Shown one piece after another: positions 46,352-55,674 of a stretch of 64,000 nucleotides of DNA (within the stretch, counting starts at the first letter, position 1; every line of letters starts with the position of its first letter). The notes below the pieces were generated by a model. It ran no database searches. It saw only the letters and a list, made by a program, of their open reading frames with translations, and was not told the DNA's origin. The DNA comes from Tritonibacter horizontis (GTDB taxonomy: Bacteria; Pseudomonadota; Alphaproteobacteria; Rhodobacterales; Rhodobacteraceae), in assembly GCF_001518015.1 (NCBI RefSeq), contig NZ_LPUY01000088.1:1-64000 (forward strand), in the 5' to 3' direction. Both the position numbers and the translations under genes were made by a program.

Positions 46352-47332
46352 GTGCTGGATCAGATGACACAGAATGTGTCCGCGACCACGTTTCGCGGCA
46401 GACTGGGATTTGCGACGCGCGATGAAACAGCGCTGGCAACGGCGTCGACCAGCGTGGTGGGCACACTCGAAGACTACGGCCATGAGGTCGACCAGTTCCA
46501 AGCCCGGCGCGCGCATCGGATCCTGTTGGAATGCGATCACTATATGATCGAGCTGCGCCACCGCCGCAGCCCCTCGCCCATGCGCCAGTTGAACGGCACC
46601 GCTTGCCGAAGCGAGCTGGACGTGATTTTCAAGCCGCGCTTCCCCGAAAAAACAGATGAGGAATTGACCGAGCTGTTGTTGGCCCGCGTTCTGCACAGGC
46701 TGCTGACGCAGCTTGATGCGACCACGGTGGAATGGCTCGACACTGCGGTTGTGCTTGATCGCGCCGCCTTCCTCGCGGTTTTTGCACCAGAGGCCGACGA
46801 TATCGCCGCAGATATCCAGATCCCGGTCGATCGGGACGGCGCACGACCGGTTGGACGGCGTGACCCGCGTCGCGCGCGACCGGTTCTGGCCTTTGACAGC
46901 TATGCCGCACGGATGGAAATCCCCCTGTTGCAAGGCGAAATTCTGGACGGGGACGACGCGCCCCACCAACGGGCCGAACAGAACCGTGCGCCCGTCTCGC
47001 CCTTTGCACCGGTGGAGGAAACCCTCGGTGCCATCACCATCGAATGCGACCGCATCATCGAGCGGCGCAAAACGGCGACTCCAGGCCAGTTTTCCGGCGC
47101 CTATCAGAAAATGTCCGGGCTTATTGCACGGCCCAATTGGACCGCGAACGTGGTTTCGGCCTGGGCGCTCACCGCGATCCTCGCGATTTTTGCCCTGCCG
47201 CTGGGCGTGACCGCCGCGGCTGTCAACCTTGTCCGGGGAGGCGATATTCGCTTTAGCGTTCAGATGATGGGGGTGCTGACTCTCTTGATGTTCCTGCAAT
47301 CGTCAGAGCTGGTCCACGCCGCCCTGCGGTAG
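46352..47332 (+). CDS. Hypothetical membrane protein of unknown function
   Basis: 326 residues, start GTG at 46352 with GAGGA 7 nt upstream (an ATG four codons later lacks spacing). A long soluble N-terminal part (~1-262) is rich in Arg, Asp and Glu (e.g. HRILLECDHYMIEL, RFPEKTDEELTELLLARV). Two hydrophobic C-terminal segments (~268-290 and ~300-318) suggest a tail-anchored cytosolic protein. The upstream 273 bp are unusually A/T-rich (near 46205-46240). I recognise no domain. Confidence 0.75.
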   Translation: MLDQMTQNVSATTFRGRLGFATRDETALATASTSVVGTLEDYGHEVDQFQARRAHRILLECDHYMIELRHRRSPSPMRQLNGTACRSELDVIFKPRFPEKTDEELTELLLARVLHRLLTQLDATTVEWLDTAVVLDRAAFLAVFAPEADDIAADIQIPVDRDGARPVGRRDPRRARPVLAFDSYAARMEIPLLQGEILDGDDAPHQRAEQNRAPVSPFAPVEETLGAITIECDRIIERRKTATPGQFSGAYQKMSGLIARPNWTANVVSAWALTAILAIFALPLGVTAAAVNLVRGGDIRFSVQMMGVLTLLMFLQSSELVHAALR

Positions 47333-47436
47333 TTGCCCGCTGACAAAAGCCGCGGGATCGGCGCCACGCCGCACAGCCCCGCTCCTCCAAATCCCGCTTT
47401 TCCAAATCCCGCGTATTCAATGACCCAGGCCCCAAC

Positions 47437-47478
47437 AAAAAAGGGGCACGGGATTTTCATCCCCGGGGGTCAGTGCCC
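47437..47478 (-). terminator. Terminator of the DUF3445 gene
   Basis: GGGCAC (47444-47449) pairs with GTGCCC (47473-47478), with an inner GGGAT/ATCCC pairing; on the minus strand T6 follows. The right arm includes the stop region of the gene. Confidence 0.6.
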
Positions 47479-48225
47479 GCCCCATTGCGCCAGGACATCC
47501 TGCCGCCGCATCACCGTTGTGTGGATCGAAAACACCACCGCACGTGTGTGGGGCAAGCGATAGATGGATTGCAATTCGCTGCGCAGGAAATGCTGGGTGT
47601 CAGGGGTTGAGGTGGGCCGGGGGTCGGCCTCGCGGCGGGGTTGGTGCAGGCTGGGGTCCGCGTACCACAGGGCATTGATCCGCCACAACGGTCGCCCTGG
47701 CTGGACACCATCAAACAATCGCTGCACCCGTCGGGCCACATCGCCTGTGTACGACGACACCGGGTTGTGGATCGCGACAAGTGGCTTTTGAAACTTCTCC
47801 GCAAGGGTCCAGCTGGCGGGAAAGCACAACACCGCTGCGGTCAGAACATGCTCGGCAGCACCCTCTGGCTTTTGCAGCAGACACAGATCCTGTTGCACCA
47901 GACGGCCCAGCGTCACCATCGGGGCGTCGCGGTCCAGCGGGACGATCTGACCATCGGGGCGGTGGACCTGTTCCGCAGCGCCCGAAACGCCATACCGAAG
48001 CGCCATCACCAGATCCAACAGCTCTTGCGCCGCCTCCTGCGCTGCCGGATCGGCCCGCAACACATCGTCGCGGGCGGTCGCCAACAGCCGGTCCCGCGCG
48101 GCCATCTGGGCGGCAAATGCGGTGTCGAACTCAAGCCATGCCTCCGGGTTCAGCGGCTGTATCCCGGGAAGCCGCTGGGGGATCAGTGGGTTATAGGGGA
48201 TGGAGGTCTGGAGAATCTCAGTCAT
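47470..48225 (-). CDS. DUF3445 / haem-dependent oxidative N-demethylase family protein
   Basis: 251 residues of the HODM family (formerly DUF3445). Signatures include KPLVAIHNPVSSYTGDVARR, WRINALWYADPSLHQP and the C-terminal FLRSELQSIYRLPHTRAVVF. Characterised relatives bind a PAS-like haem and demethylate small amines such as dimethylamine. The ATG at 48225 has AAGGA 8 nt upstream. No methylamine genes adjoin, so the substrate is open. Confidence 0.85.
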   Translation of the reverse strand: MTEILQTSIPYNPLIPQRLPGIQPLNPEAWLEFDTAFAAQMAARDRLLATARDDVLRADPAAQEAAQELLDLVMALRYGVSGAAEQVHRPDGQIVPLDRDAPMVTLGRLVQQDLCLLQKPEGAAEHVLTAAVLCFPASWTLAEKFQKPLVAIHNPVSSYTGDVARRVQRLFDGVQPGRPLWRINALWYADPSLHQPRREADPRPTSTPDTQHFLRSELQSIYRLPHTRAVVFSIHTTVMRRQDVLAQWGGH

Positions 48226-48274
48226 GGAGCAGATCCTTAGCAGCTGCATCACCCTGATGCACGAACGTACAGTT

Positions 48275-49231
48275 TCACTGCGCTGGTGCCAGTGGGGACA
48301 GTTGCGCCAGAACCCCATGATGGTCGGAATTGAATTTCGGCATCACGGTAATATCGCCCCAGCCGTTGGGGGCGAGCACATGATCAATCCCGACTGAGTA
48401 GTCGACGACCGGCAGGTCGAAGGTGCCCACATAGGGACCAACGCGCGCCATGCCGCCGGCCGCAGCGATCTGGCCAACCGCTGTCGACCACGCCACCGCG
48501 TTGAAATCGCCGGCCAGCACCATCGGGCCCTGCAATGCCCCAAGCTGCGCCACGGTTTCTGCCACTTTGACCTCCTGCCCGTAGGGCCAGGGCCACGGCA
48601 GGTGCAGCGCCGCCAGCCAGACAGGGCCCTGATCGGTCCGCACCTGCAACGCCGCCAGCCCAAGGTCGGGCTGGCACGGCAGCCGCGCGATAACATCCCA
48701 GTCGCGGGCCAGCACGGCCACGCCACCGGTTTGGCGAAAGGGACAGAACTGCTGCACCGGGTAGTGCGCCTGCAGCGCCGTCAGCACGGTCTTGTTGCGC
48801 GCGGAGACCTCCTCCAGCGTCACAACATCCGGCTGCAACTCCAGGATCGTTTTGACCAGCGCAGCGTTGCCACCGTTCTTGTAGAGCATGTTCTGCTGGT
48901 AGAGCGTCAGCCCCTCGCCTGCCGGCCCGGCGCGCAGAGCGCGATCCGCGCCAGGACTGTGCCCAAACCAATTCACCAACAGCGCAAACGTCGCCACAAG
49001 CCCTGCAAGCGCCGCCACCGGCGCCTGTCGCAGAACAAAGGCAAAGATCATGGCGATGCCCGCGAAGGGCACCCGAAACACCGCAAGACTGTCGCCGGCA
49101 GGGTGCAGCCCACCGAGGTATCCGGCCACAAGGCAGAACAGCGCCAACCCCAGGATCACCCAGCACAGGCGCCGCAGCACGGCAATCACCTGTTTTGTCG
49201 CCGCAGCAGAAGTCACAGTCGGAAATGTCAC
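48275..49231 (-). CDS. Membrane-anchored endonuclease/exonuclease/phosphatase-family protein
   Basis: 318 residues. Two or three N-terminal transmembrane segments (within ~1-95) are followed by an EEP domain: LYQQNMLYKN, DVVTLEEVS, ALHLPWPWP, VLAGDFNAV and the C-terminal GIDHVL and SDHHGVLA. The active-site Glu, Asp, Asn and His are present. It probably acts as a phosphodiesterase at the membrane; the substrate is unknown. The GTG at 49231 overlaps the Nudix stop (GTGA) and is preferred over a GTG seven codons upstream. Confidence 0.82.
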   Translation of the reverse strand: MTFPTVTSAAATKQVIAVLRRLCWVILGLALFCLVAGYLGGLHPAGDSLAVFRVPFAGIAMIFAFVLRQAPVAALAGLVATFALLVNWFGHSPGADRALRAGPAGEGLTLYQQNMLYKNGGNAALVKTILELQPDVVTLEEVSARNKTVLTALQAHYPVQQFCPFRQTGGVAVLARDWDVIARLPCQPDLGLAALQVRTDQGPVWLAALHLPWPWPYGQEVKVAETVAQLGALQGPMVLAGDFNAVAWSTAVGQIAAAGGMARVGPYVGTFDLPVVDYSVGIDHVLAPNGWGDITVMPKFNSDHHGVLAQLSPLAPAQ

Positions 49232-49779
49232 AGGCCCAACCGTTCCCGCCACAGGGGCAATTTACGGGCTACGACCCGCACGCTGTCCGCTCCCGTGAAC
49301 CGATCCAGCTCTGACAGAGGCACCCAGGCCAGCGCATGCGACTCCGCACTCGCCCGCGCCTCGCCCCGCTCTGCCACAAACAGGTAGCGCACATCGTGGT
49401 GAAGATGCGCCGGCGCATTGGCGGTCGCGGGGATTTCATGAATGTCCACATCAAAAACGTCGGGCGTCAACAACCGAAGACGCGACAGGCCGCTTTCCTC
49501 ATAGGCTTCTTTCTGGGCGACGAAACATGCGTCCATGATCCCATCGCAATGTCCCCCCAACTGCAACCACCGGTCCAGTTTGGCATGATGGGTCAGCAAG
49601 ACCGATGTCAGATCCGACGACAGCACAAAGGCAGATCCGGTGACATGGCCGGTCGTGGGATCGCGGTCAAAGGCCAACGGCTGGTCATGGCAAAAGCGCG
49701 CCAGACGGTGCCACATCTGCCGGTCGCGCCCGTCCAGCGGCTGGAACCGCCCGATGCCGTTGATCTGCTCGACCTCCAT
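49228..49779 (-). CDS. Nudix hydrolase family protein
   Basis: 183 residues with a Nudix fold. The Nudix box is partly degenerate: it reads GGHCDGIMDACF and then KEAYEESGL, so the REUxEExGU half is kept with Lys for Arg, while the usual early Glu is missing. AAGGAG lies 6-7 nt before the ATG at 49779. It overlaps the downstream EEP-family gene by 4 nt. Substrate unknown. Confidence 0.85.
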   Translation of the reverse strand: MEVEQINGIGRFQPLDGRDRQMWHRLARFCHDQPLAFDRDPTTGHVTGSAFVLSSDLTSVLLTHHAKLDRWLQLGGHCDGIMDACFVAQKEAYEESGLSRLRLLTPDVFDVDIHEIPATANAPAHLHHDVRYLFVAERGEARASAESHALAWVPLSELDRFTGADSVRVVARKLPLWRERLGL

Positions 49780-49894
49780 GTGACGCTCCTTCACCTTCCC
49801 GTGACGCCTGCCACCGCAGCCTTGTCGTGCCCCGCCCATCCGCACAGTTTAGAAAGATCGCCCCGCAAAAGCCAAGCCTTGGAAAGCCCGTCTT

Positions 49895-51148
49895 ATGCCC
49901 ACAGAACGTCTCACCTTTTCTGGTCACGCCGGGCATCAGCTGGCGGCCCGGCTCGACCTGCCGACCGGCCCGGTCCTGGCCACCGCCCTTTTTGCCCATT
50001 GCTTCACCTGTTCCAAGGACATCCCCGCCGCTCGGCGGATTGCCGCGCGTCTGTCGGCGATGGGCATTGCGGTCTTGCGCTTTGATTTCACCGGGCTTGG
50101 CCATTCCGAGGGGGAATTTGCCAATACCAGTTTCAGCTCCAACGTTCAGGACCTGATTGCCGCGGCGCGGGAACTGGCCAGCCGCAACATGGCTCCGGAT
50201 CTGCTCATCGGGCATTCGCTTGGCGGTGCGGCAGTACTGCGCGCCCGTGCCGGCATTCCCTCGACCAAGGCAGTCGTGACCCTTGGCGCGCCGTTTGACC
50301 CCGGTCACGTGGCCCATCATTTCGACCATGCGCTGGCCGCCATCCAGCGCGACGGTCAGGCCGAAGTCACGCTGGGTGGACGGCCCTTTGTGATCGGGCG
50401 GGACTTTGTCGACGACATCGGCCAGGTCGAATTGGCCACCGCTATTGCGGATTTGAACGCTGCACTCCTGGTCCTGCACGCACCGCGCGACGATACTGTT
50501 GGCATCGACCAGGCTGCCGAGATTTTTCAGGCCGCGCGCCACCCCAAGAGCTTTGTCACCCTCGATGATGCGGACCACCTGATCACCGATGCGAGGGATG
50601 CGGAATATGCCGCCGAGGTCATTGCCACCTGGGCCACCCGCTATGTGGAGATGAAACCGCCGGCCCCGCCCCCCGGCGCCCCCGAGGGGGTCATCCGGGT
50701 CACCGAAGCTGACCGCGACGGATTTCTTCAGGATGTTCAGAACGGCCCGTTTCACCATCTTCTCGCGGATGAGCCAGAAGCCTATGGTGGCAACAATCGC
50801 GGTCTGTCTCCTTATGGTTTTCTGGCGGCCGGACTTGGCGCCTGCACGTCGATGACGCTGCGGATGTATGCCCGCCGCAAGGGCTGGCCACTGGAGACGA
50901 TCAGCGTCGAGGTCTGCCATGACAAGGTCCACGCCCAGGATGCCATTCCCTCCGGGCCCGCGATGATTGACCGCTTCATGCGGGTGATCCAGTTGCGCGG
51001 CCCCCTGGATCAGGGTCAGCGCGACAAGCTGCTGGAAATCGCAGATAAATGCCCGGTGCACCGGACCCTGGAACAGAGCGCCCGCGTCGACACCCGCATT
51101 GAAACCGCGCCCGACGCACCAGACCTCTTCGTCGACCCCTCGGGCTAG
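49895..51148 (+). CDS. Alpha/beta hydrolase - OsmC fusion protein
   Basis: 417 residues in two parts. Residues 1-~255 are an alpha/beta hydrolase with nucleophile Ser in LLIGHSLGGAA, an acid region LHAPRDDTV and His in LDDADHLI. Residues ~270-410 are an OsmC/Ohr-type domain with its two redox cysteines in GLGACTSMTL and DKCPVHRTLE. Such bifunctional proteins are known from proteobacteria; they may hydrolyse an ester and reduce organic peroxides. Divergent from the Nudix gene; purB follows. Confidence 0.92.
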   Translation: MPTERLTFSGHAGHQLAARLDLPTGPVLATALFAHCFTCSKDIPAARRIAARLSAMGIAVLRFDFTGLGHSEGEFANTSFSSNVQDLIAAARELASRNMAPDLLIGHSLGGAAVLRARAGIPSTKAVVTLGAPFDPGHVAHHFDHALAAIQRDGQAEVTLGGRPFVIGRDFVDDIGQVELATAIADLNAALLVLHAPRDDTVGIDQAAEIFQAARHPKSFVTLDDADHLITDARDAEYAAEVIATWATRYVEMKPPAPPPGAPEGVIRVTEADRDGFLQDVQNGPFHHLLADEPEAYGGNNRGLSPYGFLAAGLGACTSMTLRMYARRKGWPLETISVEVCHDKVHAQDAIPSGPAMIDRFMRVIQLRGPLDQGQRDKLLEIADKCPVHRTLEQSARVDTRIETAPDAPDLFVDPSG

Positions 51149-51299
51149 ACCACGGGAAAGCCGCGCAGACCGGTCCACGCGCGCCGCGCACAACGCCCGG
51201 GGGCTGACCCTGCCTGCGGCCCTCCTCTTGCCGTTTGTCCCGGTGTCGCTTATGACGCCGGATATCTGCCGCGCAAATCTGACAGAGGTGCATTCGCCT

Positions 51300-52604
51300 A
51301 TGATCCCCCGCTATTCCCGCCCCGACATGGTTGCCATCTGGTCACCCGAGAGCAAGTTCCGCATCTGGTACGAGATCGAAGCCCATGCCTGCGACGCCAT
51401 GGCCAACCTCGGCGTGATCCCGCGCGAAAACGCAGACGCGGTCTGGAAAGCCAAGGACGTGGAATTCGACGTCGCTCGCATCGACGAGATCGAAGCCGTG
51501 ACCAAACATGACGTCATCGCCTTTCTGACCCATCTGGCCGAACATGTCGGCAGTGACGAGGCGCGCTTCGTGCACCAGGGGATGACGTCTTCGGATGTCC
51601 TGGATACCTGTTTCAACGTGCAACTGGTGCGCGCCAGCGACCTGCTGCTGGTTGGCGTGGACAAATTGCTTGCGGCGCTGAAAAAGCGCGCGCTGGAGCA
51701 TAAGGACACCGTCCGCGTCGGGCGCAGCCACGGCATCCACGCCGAACCGACCACCATGGGCCTGACCTTTGCGCGGTTCTACGCCGAGATGGACCGCAAC
51801 CGGGCCCGTCTGGTCGCCGCGCGCGCGGAAATCGCCACCGGCGCCATTTCTGGCGCGGTTGGCACCTTTGCCAATATCGATCCAGCGGTCGAAGAACATG
51901 TTTGCGCCCAGCTCGGCCTGACGCCGGAGCCGATCTCCACCCAGGTGATCCCGCGCGACCGTCACGCCATGTTCTTTGCCACCCTCGGCGTGATCGCCTC
52001 GTCGATCGAAAACATCGCGGTCGAAATCCGCCACATGCAGCGCACCGAAGTGCTGGAAGGCGCGGAGTTTTTCTCCATGGGCCAAAAAGGCTCCTCCGCG
52101 ATGCCACACAAGAAAAATCCGGTGCTGACCGAGAACCTGACCGGTCTGGCGCGTCTGGTCCGCATGTCCGTGATCCCGGCGATGGAAAACGTCGCCCTCT
52201 GGCACGAGCGGGATATCTCGCATTCCTCGGTCGAGCGCGCGATTGGTCCGGATACCACCGTGACGCTGGATTTCGCCCTGCATCGTCTGGCCGGCGTGAT
52301 CGACAAAATGCTGGTTTACCCGCAGAACATGCTCGACAATATGAACAAATTCCCCGGTCTGGTGATGTCCCAGCGCGTCTTGCTGGCCCTGACACAGGCG
52401 GGTGTCAGCCGCGAGGACGCCTATTCCATGGTACAGCGCAATGCGCTCAAGGTTTGGGAGGAGCGGCTCGATTTCCGCGAATTGCTGCTGGCCGACGGCG
52501 AGGTGGTCGCCGCTTTGGGCGAGGATGGCATCAACGAGAAATTCGACATGGGCTATCACACCAAACATGTCGATACGATCTTCAAACGTGTGTTCGGCGA
52601 CTGA
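51300..52604 (+). CDS. purB: Adenylosuccinate lyase
   Basis: 434 residues. It acts twice in purine synthesis, releasing fumarate from SAICAR and from adenylosuccinate. The fumarase/aspartase-family signature SSAMPHKKNP is present, with TSSDVLDTC and GRSHGIHAEPTT further upstream. The ATG at 51300 gives MIPRYSRPDMVAIW, the normal N-terminus; an upstream in-frame ATG would add 67 low-complexity residues. AGAGG lies about 10 nt upstream. Confidence 0.97.
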   Translation: MIPRYSRPDMVAIWSPESKFRIWYEIEAHACDAMANLGVIPRENADAVWKAKDVEFDVARIDEIEAVTKHDVIAFLTHLAEHVGSDEARFVHQGMTSSDVLDTCFNVQLVRASDLLLVGVDKLLAALKKRALEHKDTVRVGRSHGIHAEPTTMGLTFARFYAEMDRNRARLVAARAEIATGAISGAVGTFANIDPAVEEHVCAQLGLTPEPISTQVIPRDRHAMFFATLGVIASSIENIAVEIRHMQRTEVLEGAEFFSMGQKGSSAMPHKKNPVLTENLTGLARLVRMSVIPAMENVALWHERDISHSSVERAIGPDTTVTLDFALHRLAGVIDKMLVYPQNMLDNMNKFPGLVMSQRVLLALTQAGVSREDAYSMVQRNALKVWEERLDFRELLLADGEVVAALGEDGINEKFDMGYHTKHVDTIFKRVFGD

Positions 52605-52657
52605 CCTCTCCCGACGGAGATGACCCGGCTGGCATCAACCGGCGGAAAAGTACCCCC

Positions 52658-52689
52658 ATGGCCTCGCCTCTTTTGGCGGGGCCATTTTT
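52658..52689 (+). terminator. Terminator of purB
   Basis: 11-bp stem (52658-52668 with 52675-52685, one G-T pair) followed by T5. Confidence 0.9.
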
Positions 52690-52802
52690 GTCAGACCCGT
52701 CAACAGCGGCAAAGCCGGTGATCACGGTTTCGTGAATGAAGAGTTTGCGCCCCTGCCGTGTTTTCATCGTAGTCACATATGACAAGCGCACAGGAGGTTA
52801 TC

Positions 52803-53336
52803 ATGCGTCTCACAGCTCTCGCCGTTGCACTCGTACTCCCGATTTCTGTTTTCGCTGCCGGAAGCGACAGCACCACACCGCCAACACCCAGTGAAACCAC
52901 CAAGAAATGCTGGGGCAAGCGGGTCTGGGATCAAGAAACCCAAAAATGCGTGAAGCCGGAAGAATCGTCGATGAACGGCCAGCAATTGTTGGAAACCGCG
53001 CGCGAGCTGGCCTACCTGGAGCGGTTCGACGATGCGCAGGCCGTGCTCGCCGCGCACCCGGATCAGACGGATAGCCGGGTGCTGACCTATTGGGGGTTCA
53101 CCAATCGCAAATTGGGTCGAACCGACCTTGCCAACGACTATTACGAACAGGCAATCGCGCAAAATCCCGACAACATCCTTGCGCGCAGCTATATGGCACA
53201 AGGCTTTGTGGCCAATGGAGAATATGCTCAGGCCCTGGCCGAATGGAAGGAAATCAAGGCACGCGGCGGCGCTGGCACCTGGGCCGAAGCCTCCCTGCGG
53301 CGCGCAATCGAAACTGGTGTGACCGTTAACTACTAA
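52803..53336 (+). CDS. Periplasmic TPR protein
   Basis: 177 residues: signal peptide (MRLTALAVALVLPISVFA), a low-complexity Thr/Pro stretch, a two-Cys segment (KKCWGKRVWDQETQKC) and then about three tetratricopeptide-like units (LAYLERFDDAQAVLAAHP, KLGRTDLANDYYEQAIAQNP). AGGAGG lies 5 nt before the ATG, which decides the start over an upstream ATG. It is likely a scaffold for protein contacts in the periplasm; no partner can be named. fliG follows on the same strand. Confidence 0.82.
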   Translation: MRLTALAVALVLPISVFAAGSDSTTPPTPSETTKKCWGKRVWDQETQKCVKPEESSMNGQQLLETARELAYLERFDDAQAVLAAHPDQTDSRVLTYWGFTNRKLGRTDLANDYYEQAIAQNPDNILARSYMAQGFVANGEYAQALAEWKEIKARGGAGTWAEASLRRAIETGVTVNY

Positions 53337-53414
53337 ACTTCAGGCTTTCTTTACTGCTGAAGGCCTATCGTGACCCATGACAGAAAGAGAATCTTTTCGG
53401 GTCTAGGTTCAAGA

Positions 53415-54524
53415 ATGGAACAATCATCAGCGTTAGCGCTCCCTATGGCGCCACTGGGCGGCGGTCTTGACAGTTTTTCGTCACCCTCGCCGTCCCCGTC
53501 TCTCATGGGGGGCAGCCCACAACTTAGTGGGAAAGCCAAAGCCGCAATCGTCGTGCGCCTTCTGTTGAACGAAGGCGCCGACGTACCGCTCGAAGAGCTG
53601 CCTGACGATCTGCAGCTGGAGTTGACGCAGCAAATGGGCAAGATGCGTCTGGTGGATCGCCAGACCGTCGAGGCCGTTGCTGCCGAATTTGCGGAGCAAC
53701 TTGAAAATGTGGGGCTCTCCTTCCCCAACGGTCTGGCAGGTGCCCTGACCGCGATGGAAGGAAAAATCAGCCGCCACACCCATTCCCGGCTTCGCAAAGA
53801 AGCGGGCGTGCGGCAGTTTGGCGACCCCTGGGAACGGCTGCGCAAACTGCCGCCAGAAGACCTGGCGCAACTCGCCCAGGCCGAAAGCACCGAGGTGGCC
53901 GCGGTTCTGCTCTCCAAGATCGACACCGCCAAGGCGGCCGAGATGTTGCAGCACCTGCCGGGCCCGCTGGCCCGCCGCATCACCTATGCGGTCAGCCAGA
54001 CCAGCAATGTCACGCCGGACACGGTGGACAGGATCGGCCTGTCGCTGGCGTCGCAAATCGAAGCGCGGCCCCAGGTCGCCTTTGAGCAGACGCCGGGTCA
54101 ACGGATCGGCGCCATCCTCACCCAATCGCAAGCCGCGAAACGGGAGGAGGTGCTGACGGCACTGGACGAGGAAGACGAGGAATTCGCAATCGACGTGCGC
54201 AAGTCCATCTTCACCTTCGCGCTCATCGCGCAAAAGGTCGAAGCCGTGGATGTGCCGAAACTGGTGCGGGCGCTCGGGCCGCAAGAGATCACCACCGCGA
54301 TCGCCTTTGCAACCGAAGAAGACGACGTCGCCTCGGTCACGTTCCTTCTGGAAAACATGTCCTCGCGGATGGCCAACAACCTGCGCGAAGAGGCAAACCA
54401 GCTTGGCCGGATCAAGCGCTCCGATGGCGAAGCGGCCTTTGGCCTCATCGTCAATACCCTGCGCGAGATGGTCGTCAACGGCGATATCGAACTGAAGTCA
54501 GACGACGGCGACGACGACGATTGA
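53415..54524 (+). CDS. fliG: Flagellar motor switch protein FliG
   Basis: 369 residues. FliG N, middle and C domains are recognisable: KAKAAIVVRLLLNEG at the N-domain start, LRKLPPEDLAQLAQAE in the middle and IFTFALIAQKVEAVD in the C-domain, where stator contacts lie. The tail is acidic (DDGDDDD). The ATG at 53415 (MEQSSALALP) is preferred for spacing to TAGG; an ATG at 53370 is also possible. It stands apart from any other flagellar gene in the window. Confidence 0.9.
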   Translation: MEQSSALALPMAPLGGGLDSFSSPSPSPSLMGGSPQLSGKAKAAIVVRLLLNEGADVPLEELPDDLQLELTQQMGKMRLVDRQTVEAVAAEFAEQLENVGLSFPNGLAGALTAMEGKISRHTHSRLRKEAGVRQFGDPWERLRKLPPEDLAQLAQAESTEVAAVLLSKIDTAKAAEMLQHLPGPLARRITYAVSQTSNVTPDTVDRIGLSLASQIEARPQVAFEQTPGQRIGAILTQSQAAKREEVLTALDEEDEEFAIDVRKSIFTFALIAQKVEAVDVPKLVRALGPQEITTAIAFATEEDDVASVTFLLENMSSRMANNLREEANQLGRIKRSDGEAAFGLIVNTLREMVVNGDIELKSDDGDDDD

Positions 54525-54631
54525 TCTCCGTCCGTGCCTGATTTCAGGTCCCGTTTGCACGCAGTCCCGTTTGCACGCTGTCCCGATGGCCCAGGACGAT
54601 GGGCGACCGGGGCTGGCCCGCAAGACACGAA

Positions 54632-54659
54632 AAACCCGCGCCGGATCTGGCGCGGGTTT
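54632..54659 (+). terminator. Terminator of fliG
   Basis: Perfect 11-bp stem (54632-54642 with 54649-54659) followed by CTTGT. Confidence 0.8.
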
Positions 54660-54729
54660 CTTGTCCCTGCCGTCCGGGGCCGCTATGGTGTACCGTCGCC
54701 GGACAACGATCTAGGACAGGCCCGACCCA

Positions 54730-55674
54730 ATGCCCGCTGCCCCTTCCGAGCTAACCCGCTCCGAACGTTTCAAATATTTCTCGATCAATCTGCTTCTTCG
54801 GGGCCTGATTGGCGGGTTGAACCTGATCCCCTACCGTCGGCGCGTGTCGGCAATGGGCTGGGTGCTGCGCCAGCTCGCACCGATCACCGGGTTTCACAAA
54901 CGGGTGCGGCGCAATCTGGCCTACACGCGCCCCGATCTCAGTCCTGCCGAGGTGGAAACCCTCTGTCATGAGGTTGCAGACAATGTCGGCCGCACCCTGG
55001 CGGAGCTTTACGCCGGCGCGCCATTCTGGGCCCGGGCGCGTGCTGCACCGCTGACCGGTCCGGGCCTTGCGGCCCTGAACGCCGCCCGCGCTGCTGGTCA
55101 GCCGGTGGTGCTGGTGACCGGGCATTTTGGGAACTACGATGCGGCGCGCTCCAAACTGGTGCAAATGGGGTTCAACATGGGGTCGTTGTATCGCCGCATG
55201 GCAAACCCCTATTTCAACGACCACTATGTCAAAGCCATCTCTGCCACCGGCAAACCGATGTTCCAGCAGGGCAAACGCGGCATGGTCGAGATGGTGCGCC
55301 ACCTCAAATCCGGTGGCAATATCGCCATCGTGGCGGATATGCATGCCCAAGGCGGGCAATACCTGCCGTTTTTTGGCCGCCCGGCGCTGACCTCCACGGT
55401 TCCGGCCGAACTTGCGCTGAAATACAAGGCGGCCTTTATTCCGATCTATGGCATCCGCTGCGACAACGGTCTGGATTTCGAGGTGCACCTGTCGGACGAG
55501 ATCCCCCATAGCGATCCCGTCACCATGACACAGGCGGTCTGCGACGATCTGGAAACCCAGGTGCGGGCGCATATGGGTCAGTGGTTCTGGGTCCACCGGC
55601 GCTGGAAACCCATGCATGACACACCGCATCCCGATGCGCCGAAAAGCCCGCCGCCGCCTGCGGCCGGAGCCTAG
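54730..55674 (+). CDS. Lysophospholipid / lipid A acyltransferase (LpxL family)
   Basis: 314 residues of the LpxL/HtrB family, which adds secondary acyl chains to lipid A or related lipids on the inner face of the inner membrane. One N-terminal membrane segment (~18-34) and the HX4D motif in TGHFGNYDAAR are visible, as is WFWVHRRWK near the C-terminus. The acceptor is not certain. It is convergent with the DUF1223 gene, whose stop overlaps its end by 4 nt. Confidence 0.9.
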   Translation: MPAAPSELTRSERFKYFSINLLLRGLIGGLNLIPYRRRVSAMGWVLRQLAPITGFHKRVRRNLAYTRPDLSPAEVETLCHEVADNVGRTLAELYAGAPFWARARAAPLTGPGLAALNAARAAGQPVVLVTGHFGNYDAARSKLVQMGFNMGSLYRRMANPYFNDHYVKAISATGKPMFQQGKRGMVEMVRHLKSGGNIAIVADMHAQGGQYLPFFGRPALTSTVPAELALKYKAAFIPIYGIRCDNGLDFEVHLSDEIPHSDPVTMTQAVCDDLETQVRAHMGQWFWVHRRWKPMHDTPHPDAPKSPPPPAAGA

